Assembly (NCBI GenBank): GCA_023433585.1
Contig: JAEZCL010000250.1
Location: forward strand, 1-15,604
Reading direction: 5' to 3'
Source: Pseudomonadota bacterium
Lineage (GTDB): Bacteria; Pseudomonadota; Alphaproteobacteria; Caulobacterales; Caulobacteraceae
DNA: 15,604 nt
Shown here: positions 1 to 6,740 of the stretch, in pieces
Numbering within the stretch: the first letter of the stretch is position 1
How the letters are laid out: each line of letters starts with the position of its first letter
Program-made: the position numbers and the translations under genes
Notes under the pieces: model-generated
What the model saw: the letters and a program-made list of their open reading frames with translations, nothing else
The model's database searches: none
What the model was told of the DNA's origin: nothing

Positions 1-303
1 GGCGGCGCCCGCGCCCGGGCGGCGGTGCGCGCGGTGACGCGGGACCGCCTGCCCCTGGCCGGAAGGCTGGAGGACGGCCTGTTCATGCTGGGCGGGCTGG
101 GATCGCGCGGTTTCGTGGCGGCGCCGCTGCTGGGCGAGCATGTGGCGGCGATCATCGTGGGCGCCCCCTCGCCTCTGCCGGCCGACCTGGCGCGCCGCGT
201 GGATCCGCTGCGCCCGGCGGCGAAAGAATGGCGCGCCAAAGGAGGGAATGGAGAGAACTGGATTGTTTTCCAGCCCAGGCCCTGCGACAGCCCGAAAGGG
301 TGA
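1..303 (+). CDS. mnmC: C-terminal end of MnmC-type tRNA-modifying FAD oxidoreductase (partial)
   Basis: The reading frame is open from base 1 and stops at TGA 301-303, so only the last 100 residues are present. They contain RAVTRDRLPLAG, GLFMLGGLGSRGF and LLGEHVAA, followed by the Pro/Arg-rich RRVDPLRPAAKEW tail. These are characteristic of the C-terminal FAD-dependent oxidoreductase (DAO-like) part of MnmC. In that family the domain oxidatively removes the carboxymethyl group from cmnm5(s2)U at the tRNA wobble position in the cytoplasm, and the GLGSRG stretch belongs to the dinucleotide-binding fold. The last 25 residues after KEW are less family-like, so the 3' end may border the rearranged DNA that follows. 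The gene is probably the core-genome flank of the island. The identification is from recognised motifs only. Confidence 0.8.
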   Translation, partial: GGARARAAVRAVTRDRLPLAGRLEDGLFMLGGLGSRGFVAAPLLGEHVAAIIVGAPSPLPADLARRVDPLRPAAKEWRAKGGNGENWIVFQPRPCDSPKG

Positions 304-388
304 TGTGCGTGGATGATCGGTGAGGCCGCTTGTCTCAGCCGGATGCCGACAGGCGCTCAAGCGCAGTGGCTGCAACTGTTTGGCGACC

Positions 389-439
389 TATGACGGGGCG
401 CGGTCCTACACCTACGACGCCGCCAACCGCCTCTTGAGC
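389..439 (+). pseudogene. Rhs/YD-repeat fragment
   Basis: In frame 2 the segment reads YDGARSYTYDAANRLLS, a clear YD (Rhs) repeat. It has no start codon or preceding Rhs sequence and is cut immediately downstream by an IS3 orfA running the other way. Its last 18 bases (422-439) are identical to 9301-9318, where a much longer Rhs reading frame resumes in the same codon phase. It is therefore best read as the stump of the Rhs gene whose 3' part lies 8.9 kb away, or as a second Rhs copy's debris. Confidence 0.7.
422..439 (+). repeat. 18-bp direct repeat, copy 1 (Rhs)
   Basis: This 18-mer, which encodes ANRLLS, recurs exactly at 9301-9318 in direct orientation and in the same codon phase. Bases on both sides differ (c421 versus a9300; a440 versus g9319). 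It marks where the Rhs frame is interrupted. Confidence 0.85.
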
Positions 440-441
440 AC

Positions 442-681
442 GCAGCATCTCCCGATCCAGCGACAGGTCCGCCACCAGCTTGCGCAGCCGGCCGTTCTCA
501 TCCTCCAGCTGCTTCAGTCGTTTCATCTCCGTCGGCAGCCGGCCGTCGTACTTCTTCTTCCAATTGAAGTACGTCGCCTGACTGATCCCCGCTCGACGGC
601 AAATCTCCGCCACAGGCACGCCGTCGGCGCCCTGCTTAAAAATGAACGCCTTTTGGGCGTCGGAAACTGCGATGCCTTCAT
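442..681 (-). pseudogene. IS3-family transposase OrfA, frameshifted and 3'-truncated
   Basis: The minus-strand frame contains the helix-turn-helix stretch VPVAEICRRAGISQATYFNW and the leucine-zipper-like EMKRLKQLEDENGRLRKLV region, both typical of OrfA of IS407-type IS3 elements. OrfA binds the element ends and is normally joined to OrfB by -1 frameshifting. The natural ATG (679-681) starts MKASQF, but one T appears to be missing right after codon 6 (TTTCC where TTTTCC is expected). This shifts the reading frame; adding the base restores SDAQKAFIFKQGADGVPVAE. The 3' end breaks off after LDREML, where Rhs sequence begins. Both lesions make this a dead transposase gene. Confidence 0.8.
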
Positions 682-757
682 GATCTTTCGCACCTTCCCA
701 GCCAGGGAAATCTCAGCGGAAAGCTCTAACGTCGCGTGATCCAGTTTTTGGGGAGCA
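442..757 (-). mobile_element. IS3-family (IS407-like) insertion sequence remnant, left end plus orfA
   Basis: Read on the minus strand, the segment begins near 757 with TGCTCCCCAAAAACTGG, a typical IS3-group terminal sequence. A leader of about 75 bases follows, then an orfA beginning at 681. The element is cut near 442, inside the orfA 3' end, where it abuts the Rhs fragment. orfB and the right end are absent from this locus. No target duplication can be recognised because only one end survives. The element boundary is approximate. Confidence 0.7.
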
Positions 758-762
758 GATTA

Positions 763-867
763 GGCTCGAAACAGAAGCACGTGCGCTACGTCCATATCCA
801 TGAGGACGACGCCCGCTTCACCGACTGGGTGAAACAGGCCAGCCGCTTGCCCGGCGAGAAGATGTGA
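763..867 (+). pseudogene. C-terminal tail of a broken gene, possibly DUF1801-like
   Basis: Immediately beyond the IS end the plus strand reads KHVRYVHIHEDD, then FTDWVKQASRLPGEKM and a TGA at 865-867. The sequence is protein-like in composition and codon use but has no start and is cut by the IS end near 757, so only about 34 residues remain. The tail resembles the ends of some DUF1801-type small proteins, but I am not certain of that assignment. What is firm is that the IS left end replaced the front of this gene. Confidence 0.45.
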
Positions 868-870
868 GCT

Positions 871-900
871 GGTCCCCGCCCCCGCGTCAGGGCGGGGGCC
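871..900. terminator. GC-rich hairpin, possible terminator
   Basis: The arms 871-881 and 890-900 pair over 11 positions with one G-U wobble and leave an 8-base loop. The hairpin starts three bases after the stop codon at 865-867. No T-run follows, so intrinsic termination is uncertain; it may be a Rho-assisted or purely structural element. Confidence 0.35.
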
Positions 901-960
901 GGCCGGAAGGCCGACAGGGGCCCAGCGACCGGCCGCGCCGTATCAGGGGCAGCGGATGTA

Positions 961-1446
961 GTGGCTGACCTGGCCGTTGTTGTTCTGGACCGCCTAGTCG
1001 CCCTGGGCATCGATGAGAACGAGCGCAATCTGCGCAACAAGATCGCCAGGGGCACCTTCAGCGCGGTCTTCTTCTGTCAGTGCCTGGAGGCCATCGGCGT
1101 CACCAGCCTGCGGCTCGACATGCTGGAGCAGGCGCGTCAACAGACGGCGGGGGTTCCCGAGCAGGAGCGGGGTCTCGATGGAGCCCTGCAATGGGTGGTC
1201 TATCTGAAGTGGTGGCACGACAACCCCCGACCGGCAGCCGAGGTCATTTCCATGCCCACGGACGAATACCCCGACAGGGAAGGAGAACTGAAGTTCCGCT
1301 GCGGAAACTGCGGCGCGCCCATGATGTATGGCTGGACCATGGAGGAGGTCGAGGCGCAGTTCGAAGGCGAGGACGTCGTCGCCCGCTGCATTGAGTGCCG
1401 TCGCTACAATGCCCTGCCGGGAACGCCGCTGGCGAGGCAGTCCTAA
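961..1446 (+). CDS. DUF6471-like protein with C-terminal zinc ribbon, N-terminus probably truncated
   Basis: The first third contains ALGIDENERNLRNKIARG, F-SAVF and QCLEAIG, which I recognise as the core of the DUF6471 family of small proteins of unknown function. The family usually has a further 20 or so residues with an ELKRRG-type helix before this core. Those are missing: the only in-frame start is the GTG at 961, with no convincing ribosome site. The C-terminal part has two CxxC knuckles, CGNC near residues 119-122 and CIEC near 143-146, consistent with a zinc ribbon. It also has a Trp-rich linker (WVVYLKWW). The gene sits next to broken genes and converges with the lipoprotein gene at 1487. 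It may be a pseudogene or a functional short form. Function is unknown; nucleic-acid binding is a guess from the zinc ribbon. Confidence 0.6.
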   Translation: MADLAVVVLDRLVALGIDENERNLRNKIARGTFSAVFFCQCLEAIGVTSLRLDMLEQARQQTAGVPEQERGLDGALQWVVYLKWWHDNPRPAAEVISMPTDEYPDREGELKFRCGNCGAPMMYGWTMEEVEAQFEGEDVVARCIECRRYNALPGTPLARQS

Positions 1447-1486
1447 TAGGCTGAAAGGACGCCGACGCTGTGACGCATATCGCGTA

Positions 1487-2125
1487 TCATCCTGCGTAGT
1501 TGTAGCGGTGCCGGATGAACAGGGCGCCGTCGTGGCGTTCAGGCATGTCCAGCCGGACCTCGAAATCCTGATAGAAATCGGCGCCGGGCGGGCTGTTCAC
1601 CCAGGTCCGCACCAGGGCGATAAAGGTGTGGGGATCGCCGGGGGTTGTCATGGTCCCGCCGCTCACCCTGCCGCCCTCCCATTCCCTTGTCGGGGCGAAG
1701 GCCTGTTCACGGCTGAGCGTCGGATCATGAACCGCGCAGACCAGGCCGTCCGTATAGGCCCTGGACGTCGTCGCCAAGCCTGTCTCGCCGCCGAGGTTCA
1801 GCCGCCCCGGTCCCAGTTCGGCGATCCAGACGGTGGTGCGATAACCCAGATGGTTCAGCGCCACCCAGCGTTCGCGCACGATGTCGCGCCTGCTGAACGT
1901 GGGAGGGCGTTTGAACTCGCCATCGTCGGGCGTCGCGCCCAGACGGTCGGCCATGGCGCCGAACGCCTCCCACGAAAAGCCCTCATTGGGACAGAACAGG
2001 GCGGACTGGGCCAGCGCATTGCGGGCCGCCTCCTGGACAGGATCGCGCTCGGGCGGCGCGCCCCGCCCGCAGGCCGCAAGCGATACGGCGAGGACGAGCG
2101 CGGGCAGGATTACGGGGCGGATCAT
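1487..2125 (-). CDS. predicted lipoprotein, unknown function
   Basis: The protein has 212 residues. I chose the ATG at 2125 over an upstream GTG (2152) because it begins a compact lipoprotein signal, MIRPVILPALVLAVSLAAC, with the lipobox Cys at residue 19 and an AGAGGA ribosome-site-like sequence upstream. It should be exported and lipid-anchored. The mature part has two further Cys residues and a C-terminal stretch (FIALVRTWVNSP, then YQDFEVRLDMP) that looks like a beta-strand-rich globular domain. I recognise no family. It lies 16 bases behind the secreted-protein gene ending at 2142 and is probably co-transcribed with it. Confidence 0.75.
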   Translation of the reverse strand: MIRPVILPALVLAVSLAACGRGAPPERDPVQEAARNALAQSALFCPNEGFSWEAFGAMADRLGATPDDGEFKRPPTFSRRDIVRERWVALNHLGYRTTVWIAELGPGRLNLGGETGLATTSRAYTDGLVCAVHDPTLSREQAFAPTREWEGGRVSGGTMTTPGDPHTFIALVRTWVNSPPGADFYQDFEVRLDMPERHDGALFIRHRYNYAG

Positions 2126-2141
2126 GGGCGGGGTGGTCCTC

Positions 2142-2765
2142 TTACAGTGCACAAGATTCGGGCCGCGCGTTGCAGCGGGCGCGTTCCCAGACGTCGGGCA
2201 GGCCTGGGTGCGGCGTATGGAAGGTCACATAGGCGTAGCCCGTGCCCTCGAAGTAGCGGATGATGAAGGGGCCTTGATAATTCAGCCAGTCGCCATAGCC
2301 GCCGTGGCGATAGGGCAGGCCATCGTCAAGGCTGTCTTCCGGAGGCAGATGAACGCTGTGCGTATAGGCCAGGGGCGGCCCGTTGGCGGCGACCTGGATC
2401 ATGGTGTCCATCGGTCGGCAGTTGTCGGCCCAGGCTTCCGTGGTGCAGGGCTGGATGGTGATGCGTGCTCGCTCGCCGGTGGGCCAGGGCTGCTCGGGAA
2501 ACTGCGATACATCGCGGCTGCACGCCCCGGCGCCTGCGTCGGCGGTGATGACGGCGTCCAGCCACACCACCTCGGCATCGTGTTCGCGAGCGAATTCATG
2601 CAGGGCCTGGATGTGCTCGATTTCAGCGGCGGTCCGTTCGACGCTGTTGTCGTAACAGTGCAGCCGGAATTGCACGGCGGGCAGCGGCGTCGCCGTCTGA
2701 GCCTGAACAGGCAGGCCATGCAGGTTGATAAGGGCTATCGCCGCGACCGCGACCCACAATCTCAT
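2142..2765 (-). CDS. secreted Cys-rich hypothetical protein
   Basis: The protein has 207 residues from the ATG at 2765. An AGGGAG ribosome site ends six bases before this ATG, which makes it clearly better than the longer start at 2783. The N-terminus is a classical Sec signal (RLWVAVAAIALINLHGLPVQA) with predicted cleavage after residue 22. The mature domain has six cysteines spread from HCYDN to the C-terminal RCNARPESC, suggesting three disulfides in the periplasm or outside. I recognise no domain. It is the first gene of a two-gene minus-strand unit with the lipoprotein at 1487-2125, so the two may act together in the envelope. Confidence 0.75.
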   Translation of the reverse strand: MRLWVAVAAIALINLHGLPVQAQTATPLPAVQFRLHCYDNSVERTAAEIEHIQALHEFAREHDAEVVWLDAVITADAGAGACSRDVSQFPEQPWPTGERARITIQPCTTEAWADNCRPMDTMIQVAANGPPLAYTHSVHLPPEDSLDDGLPYRHGGYGDWLNYQGPFIIRYFEGTGYAYVTFHTPHPGLPDVWERARCNARPESCAL

Positions 2766-2915
2766 CGTCTTCTCCCTGACCACCGCGTCAGAAAACCCGA
2801 AACAGCCGCTGCACGCGACCTGTCAGAATTCCCATCTTGGCAAACCCGTGTTCCAGGCTGTGAAATCGGCGGCGAATGTGGAAAAGGAGGCTCGGCCATT
2901 CTGCGGCGCCGTCCA

Positions 2916-3680
2916 TCAGATCAGATGCTGACGCACGGCGATGGCCACCGCCTCGGCGACTGTGCGGGCGCCCAGCTTCCGGCGGGCGTTGGCGATGTGC
3001 ATATCGACGGTGCGCTTGGAAAGTTTCATGCGGTCGGCGATGCGGTCGGGGCGCAGCCCCTGCGCGAACCGGGCCAGCACGTCGCGTTCGCGCCCGGTCA
3101 GGCCTCCGCCGCGTCCTGCGGGCCGGGTCTGATCCAGCAGTGGCGCCAACAGCGGCGCCATGGCGAAGGATGCGATCACCAGTTCGTTGCGGTGGGTCTC
3201 GATGCGTCGGCGAGTCTCCTCGATCGGCGCGGTGGAGCAGCCGAAGGAGGCGGCGAAGCACCGGTCGCGGCCACTCTCGACATGGCCCCCGACGAAGGAC
3301 ATGGCGGCGCCCAGTCCCGCATCAGCCGCGCCCCTCAGCACGGGCCGCGCATTGGCCGCATGACTTTCGTCGACCATATGCAGCCCCCAGTCGAAGGCCG
3401 CCAGCGGACGGCTGCTGTTCAGGGCGCCGACCTGATGAATCACATAGTCGCGGTCCGGGAAACCGCGCGCGTAATACTCTTCCATCCAGGCGTCCGGCAG
3501 GGATGTCCAGACCCTGGCCAGTTCCGGCGGCGCGCCGTTGCGGCCTTCCATGAAGCCGAGGGTGAAATGATCCAGACCGAAATCGCGCAGAAAGCCGGTA
3601 TAGGCCGCCACCACGCGATCTTCGTCGGCTCGCCCCGCCGTCATGACGGCGGCGAGCAGTCGCTCCAAAGCAGGCGTCAT
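2916..3680 (-). CDS. LuxR-family transcriptional regulator with autoinducer-binding domain
   Basis: The protein has 254 residues, the usual length for quorum-sensing LuxR proteins. The N-terminal part looks like an acyl-homoserine-lactone-binding domain: W65, Y69 and D78 reproduce the W-x3-Y-x8-D spacing of TraR W57/Y61/D70, the residues that contact the ligand. The C-terminal part (about 194-254) is a LuxR helix-turn-helix with LTGRERDVL, then KLSKRTVDMHIANARRKLGA and the final AVAIAVRQHLI. No luxI-type synthase is visible in the window, so it would be a 'solo' regulator responding to a signal made elsewhere. It is divergent from the secreted gene at 3742, with about 60 bases between them, and upstream of the secreted pair on its own strand. 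These neighbours are the natural candidates for regulation, although I see no clear lux box. Confidence 0.85.
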   Translation of the reverse strand: MTPALERLLAAVMTAGRADEDRVVAAYTGFLRDFGLDHFTLGFMEGRNGAPPELARVWTSLPDAWMEEYYARGFPDRDYVIHQVGALNSSRPLAAFDWGLHMVDESHAANARPVLRGAADAGLGAAMSFVGGHVESGRDRCFAASFGCSTAPIEETRRRIETHRNELVIASFAMAPLLAPLLDQTRPAGRGGGLTGRERDVLARFAQGLRPDRIADRMKLSKRTVDMHIANARRKLGARTVAEAVAIAVRQHLI

Positions 3681-3741
3681 CGCCCCTCCCGCGCGGGCGC
3701 GCGAGTCCCCTTCAAGGCCCCCGTAGGTGCAACCCTAAGAC

Positions 3742-4187
3742 ATGGTCGGCGCGCATGGCAAATCGCAGCCGCCCTGTTTGCCGCCTCCAGTCTCTGCGTC
3801 GTCGCGGCGCCGGCTGAAGCTCAGTCCCTGGGGCGGGGAGACTACGAGCGTTGCGCCGTCCACGATCGCTACGGGGATTTCTCAGGTTATGACAGCGTTT
3901 GTCTGGCGGCGAGGCGCGCCGCTCTTCGGGACCTGAACGACGACCGATATGTTGAACGTGACCGCTATTCCGGTCGCTACGGTCGGTCATCGGGATCCAG
4001 GGTGGCCGACACAGGAATCTATTTCTGTCCGCACTGGGCCAATCAGGGGCGCGGCTGGTCGGTTGGCGGAGTGACCAACTACGGTTCTGGCATGTATGCG
4101 TCGGGCTATGCGACGGTCGACGCGCCGGTGAATGGTCGCCTCTGCACGCCGCGACCGGTGAACTATCAGGGCACGGGTTATTACTGA
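3742..4187 (+). CDS. secreted hypothetical protein with damaged start region
   Basis: The frame ending at TGA 4185-4187 encodes a signal-peptide core (IAAALFAASSLCVVAAPAEA) and a mature part of about 115 residues rich in Tyr, Gly, Arg and Asp. The mature part has paired Cys residues (YERCAVHD, DSVCLAAR, YFCPHW, RLCTPRP). The frame has no normal start just before the signal core. The nearest ATG (3742, MVGAHGK) is one base out of frame, and restoring one A in the AAA run at 3760-3762 would give MVGAHGKIAAALF. Either the gene carries a one-base deletion, the base is a sequencing error, or it starts at a rare codon. The next gene begins two bases after its stop, so the two are probably transcribed together. 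Function is unknown; it would act in the envelope or outside. Confidence 0.6.
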
Positions 4188-4188
4188 G

Positions 4189-5094
4189 ATGCAGTCACGC
4201 CTTCTGGAATTCGGCTTGCTCAGGCGCACTCCTGTGCTCGCCGCGACCCTGCTGTTGTCGAGCCTTCCGGCATCCGCCGAAACGCGCTTTCAGGTCCCGA
4301 CTGAGGCCAAGGGTGTGCTTGGGGCAGACGAATACCGCGACGACGCCCTGACGACAGAATCGCTGCTGTCGGACGGGCGGCGCTATGACTGCTGGGTGTT
4401 CGGCGTCGAGCCGGGCGACGATGTGACGATCTCAGTCAACACGGCTGCGTTCAGCCCGGCGGTGGTGATCCTGCCGGAGCCCGTCTGCAACGGCCGCACG
4501 GCTCTGTATATGGATCAGGCTTCGTTCTCGTCGCCCCTGCACGCTTCGGTGACCTTCAATGCGCCGCGCAACAGCTATGGCGTCCTCGTCACCAGCCGAC
4601 GACCGGGCGACATGGGTCCCTATCGCATCACCATGAACCAGGACGCCGCCGCCAATGCGCCGACCTGGCTCACCTACACGCCCAGCGAGCCGGAGCGGCT
4701 GGTGCTCAGCCTCTATGACGAAAACGCTCGCAATGACTTCAGCGATCCGACCTTCATCGACCGGACGCTGGCGCCCGTGACCGCCAATGCGCTGAAGACG
4801 CTGAACGCGGAAACTCGCGGCGTCGGGCTGGGTTTCGACTTTCTGGTCGATGGCCAGGATTCCGACATCACCCCGCCCGACATCCGCCCCCGCGTCTGGC
4901 TGGACCGCAGCAGCCTGATCGACGTGCGGTTCCAGAATATGGGCCAGCCGGTCCATCTGGTGTTCCACATGCGCGAAACGCCGCAGGGCTGGCGGATCGA
5001 GGACATCGAATCCCGCGCGCCGGACAATGACCAGAACTGGGTATTGTCGCAGGAACTGGGCCTCGACCTCGGTATCGCCGCCGCGCGCCAATGA
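4189..5094 (+). CDS. secreted two-domain protein, PPC-like beta-sandwich plus C-terminal domain
   Basis: The protein has 301 residues. The Sec signal ends at ASA (residue 30). Residues about 35-150 (GVLGADEYR, then YDCWVFGVEPGDDVTISV, then GPYRITMN) have the alternating strands and the G-PY-I ending of pre-peptidase-C-like beta-sandwich domains. Residues about 165-285 (DENARNDFSDPTF, FDFLVDGQDSDI, HLVFHMRETPQGWRIEDI) resemble the DUF3828/NTF2-like region of small secreted proteins. Neither assignment is certain. The gene starts two bases after the preceding stop and its own stop overlaps the next start (ATGA, 5091-5094), so it is the first of three translationally coupled genes running to 6472. 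It should act outside the cytoplasm, possibly as a binding rather than a catalytic protein, since I see no catalytic motif. Confidence 0.75.
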   Translation: MQSRLLEFGLLRRTPVLAATLLLSSLPASAETRFQVPTEAKGVLGADEYRDDALTTESLLSDGRRYDCWVFGVEPGDDVTISVNTAAFSPAVVILPEPVCNGRTALYMDQASFSSPLHASVTFNAPRNSYGVLVTSRRPGDMGPYRITMNQDAAANAPTWLTYTPSEPERLVLSLYDENARNDFSDPTFIDRTLAPVTANALKTLNAETRGVGLGFDFLVDGQDSDITPPDIRPRVWLDRSSLIDVRFQNMGQPVHLVFHMRETPQGWRIEDIESRAPDNDQNWVLSQELGLDLGIAAARQ

Positions 5095-5966
5095 CCGTGA
5101 CGCGACATGAGCGGCATACGCCGCAAACCCCGGACGCCATCGAGGCGGTCGTTCGTCACGGGCCGCTTGACGATCTGCGCTGGCTGCCCATCGGCCTGTC
5201 GCTGGACCCGCCCGAGGGCGTGGACGTGGAGGGGCTGTGCCTGCGCCTGTCGCGGCACGGAGACGCATGGGTGCGTGGCAATGCGCTCACGGGGCTCGGC
5301 CATCTGGCGCGGGTGACGGGCGAACTGGACCCCGAGCGGGTCAGGCCCGCGCTGAAAGCAGGATTGAAGGACGATTCGGGAATCGTTCGGGTGCGCGCCG
5401 CCGACGCCATCAGCGACGTCAGAATCTTCATGGGCTGGAAGCTCCGTCAGTCGGCCCCGCGCCCTCGCCCGCGCGCGCCCCGCACGATCCCGGTCGTGGC
5501 CGCCTGGCGGGTCTGGCTCATCATCGACGAAGACAGGAACCTGCTGGTCGAGCGCGGCGCGCCCGACCCGCGCGGCCTGGCGCCCGCTGACGCCTGGCGC
5601 CTGCCGTCCCACAATCTGAATCAGCCGCCGTCCGAGGTTGCACAGCGTATGGAGGCGCTCTCGGACGATCGCTACAGGCCGGAGTGGGTTTACGAAACCA
5701 ACCTGTTCCATGAACACGCCGTGGTCAGGACCGCGTGTCTCGAAGGCGGCGAAGGCGCGGCCTATGGAGACTGGGTGCAGATTCGCGTCCGCGCCTGGGT
5801 GACTGACCGCGCGTCCTCGCCCTGGACGGCTGCAAAGGGCGTCGAGCAGGACTGGCTGAGCATCACAGACTTCATGGTCAAACAGCAGGTGGGCGCGGCG
5901 GACCGGCTCGCCTTCGCCCTGTTCAACGACTTCTATCGCGACCGAACGGGCGCCTCGTTCTTCTGA
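5091..5966 (+). CDS. HEAT-repeat-like protein with unknown C-terminal domain
   Basis: The protein has 291 residues, with its ATG overlapping the previous stop. Residues about 15-115 (LDDLRWLPIGL, HGDAWVRGNALTGLGHLAR, LKDDSGIVRVRAADAISDV) form helical units with the HEAT-like D-W/I-V-R-A-L pattern. A short Pro/Arg linker (RPRPRAP) is followed by a separate domain (about 140-291) starting PVVAAWRVWLIIDEDRNLL and ending in an aromatic FNDFYRDRTGASFF tail. There is no signal peptide or membrane segment, so it is cytoplasmic. The linker and change in composition suggest a fusion of two modules. Its stop shares a base with the next ATG (TGATG, 5964-5968). HEAT units are usually protein-docking scaffolds; a partner among the coupled envelope proteins would be plausible only if it acts before export. 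Confidence 0.7.
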   Translation: MTVTRHERHTPQTPDAIEAVVRHGPLDDLRWLPIGLSLDPPEGVDVEGLCLRLSRHGDAWVRGNALTGLGHLARVTGELDPERVRPALKAGLKDDSGIVRVRAADAISDVRIFMGWKLRQSAPRPRPRAPRTIPVVAAWRVWLIIDEDRNLLVERGAPDPRGLAPADAWRLPSHNLNQPPSEVAQRMEALSDDRYRPEWVYETNLFHEHAVVRTACLEGGEGAAYGDWVQIRVRAWVTDRASSPWTAAKGVEQDWLSITDFMVKQQVGAADRLAFALFNDFYRDRTGASFF

Positions 5967-6472
5967 TGGCGCGCGGACCCCGACGTTTCACCTGGCTGGT
6001 GGTCCTGATCCTCGGGCTGATGGCGGTCGGCATGGCGGTCAAGGCCCTGCGCGCGGATGCGACAGAACAGGATCGCGGCCTGACCCTCGAGGTTCCGGTG
6101 GAGGCACGGCGGGTTCTCCGCGAAGCCGACGTGACGCATGTGTTCCGCGAAGTCGACGAGGGAGAGCGCGTCACCGTCTCCGAGGGCGAACGCTTCGCCG
6201 TGGTGCTGAGCAGCTGGGCCGAATGGCGGGTCGAGGCCGCGCCCGCCTTCGTGCGCGAGATCGAGGCCCGGACCGGTTCGTCCCAGGCCGGGTCCGTGGC
6301 GGGCGGCGATTCATGGCAGGTCAGGGTGTTCGAGGTGTCGGAAGCGGGCGAAGGCGAACTGCGGCTGGTCCTCGGCCGCCCGTGGATGGACGACGACCGG
6401 CTGTCCGAATACCGGCTGACGATCAGGGCCAATCGATCCGCAGATCGCCCTTTGAGGCCCGGCACTCGCTGA
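5966..6472 (+). CDS. membrane-anchored protein with divergent chagasin-like domain
   Basis: The protein has 168 residues. One membrane segment at 9-27 (TWLVVLILGLMAVGMAV) serves as an uncleaved anchor, so the rest lies in the periplasm. The soluble part has an Ig-like strand pattern. A FAVVLSSWAEW stretch near 77-87 sits where chagasin (I42 cysteine-protease inhibitor) proteins have their NPTTGY-W loop. GELRLVLGRPW near 130-140 matches the RPW loop of that family, and SEYRLTIRA closes the fold. The NPTTG loop itself is absent, so inhibition of a protease is only a suggestion. It is the last of three overlapping genes starting at 4189. Its 3' end overlaps the convergent gene at 6423 by 50 bases, so only one of the two ends can be an insulated transcript. 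Confidence 0.7.
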   Translation: MARGPRRFTWLVVLILGLMAVGMAVKALRADATEQDRGLTLEVPVEARRVLREADVTHVFREVDEGERVTVSEGERFAVVLSSWAEWRVEAAPAFVREIEARTGSSQAGSVAGGDSWQVRVFEVSEAGEGELRLVLGRPWMDDDRLSEYRLTIRANRSADRPLRPGTR

Positions 6473-6740
6473 CCAGCGGCGCGAGACGGTTCAGCAGGGC
6501 CGCCAGCGCCGGGTCCGCCACCAGCCCGCCGACGAAATCCAGCTCTTCCAGCAGCCCCTCGGCCTGAACGGCGTTCAGGGTCGCGTCCTCCCCCAGCAGC
6601 GGCAGTAGATGCAGTTCATAGGCGGCGCCGATCAGCACCAGCCGACGGAACAGGCGCTCTGACAACCATGCCTCGCGGTCCGCATGCAGGACACGGACTT
6701 GTTCGTCGTTGGTATGGTCTTCGGGCCTGAGCGAGATCAT
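6423..6740 (-). CDS. small acidic soluble protein, unknown function
   Basis: The protein has 105 residues, is mostly helical and is rich in Leu, Glu and Ala (LFRRLVLIGAAYELHLLPLLG, LNAVQAEGLLEELDFVGGLV). It has no signal or membrane segment. The ATG overlaps the stop of the upstream gene (ATGA, 6737-6740), so it is translationally coupled to it, and the two products probably form a unit. Small, acidic and helical is also a profile common among immunity or antitoxin proteins, but nothing in the sequence proves that. The 3' end overlaps the convergent gene at 5966-6472. Confidence 0.65.
   Translation of the reverse strand: MISLRPEDHTNDEQVRVLHADREAWLSERLFRRLVLIGAAYELHLLPLLGEDATLNAVQAEGLLEELDFVGGLVADPALAALLNRLAPLVSECRASKGDLRIDWP

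Noticed and set aside
1881..4187. A 768-codon open frame on the plus strand
   Set aside because: Only its last 150 codons look like protein. The rest lies antisense to the lipoprotein, secreted-protein and LuxR genes and is a GC-rich shadow.
4713..5717. A 334-codon minus-strand frame
   Set aside because: It is antisense to the coupled genes at 4189-5966, and its Arg/Pro/Gly-rich composition is typical of a shadow frame.
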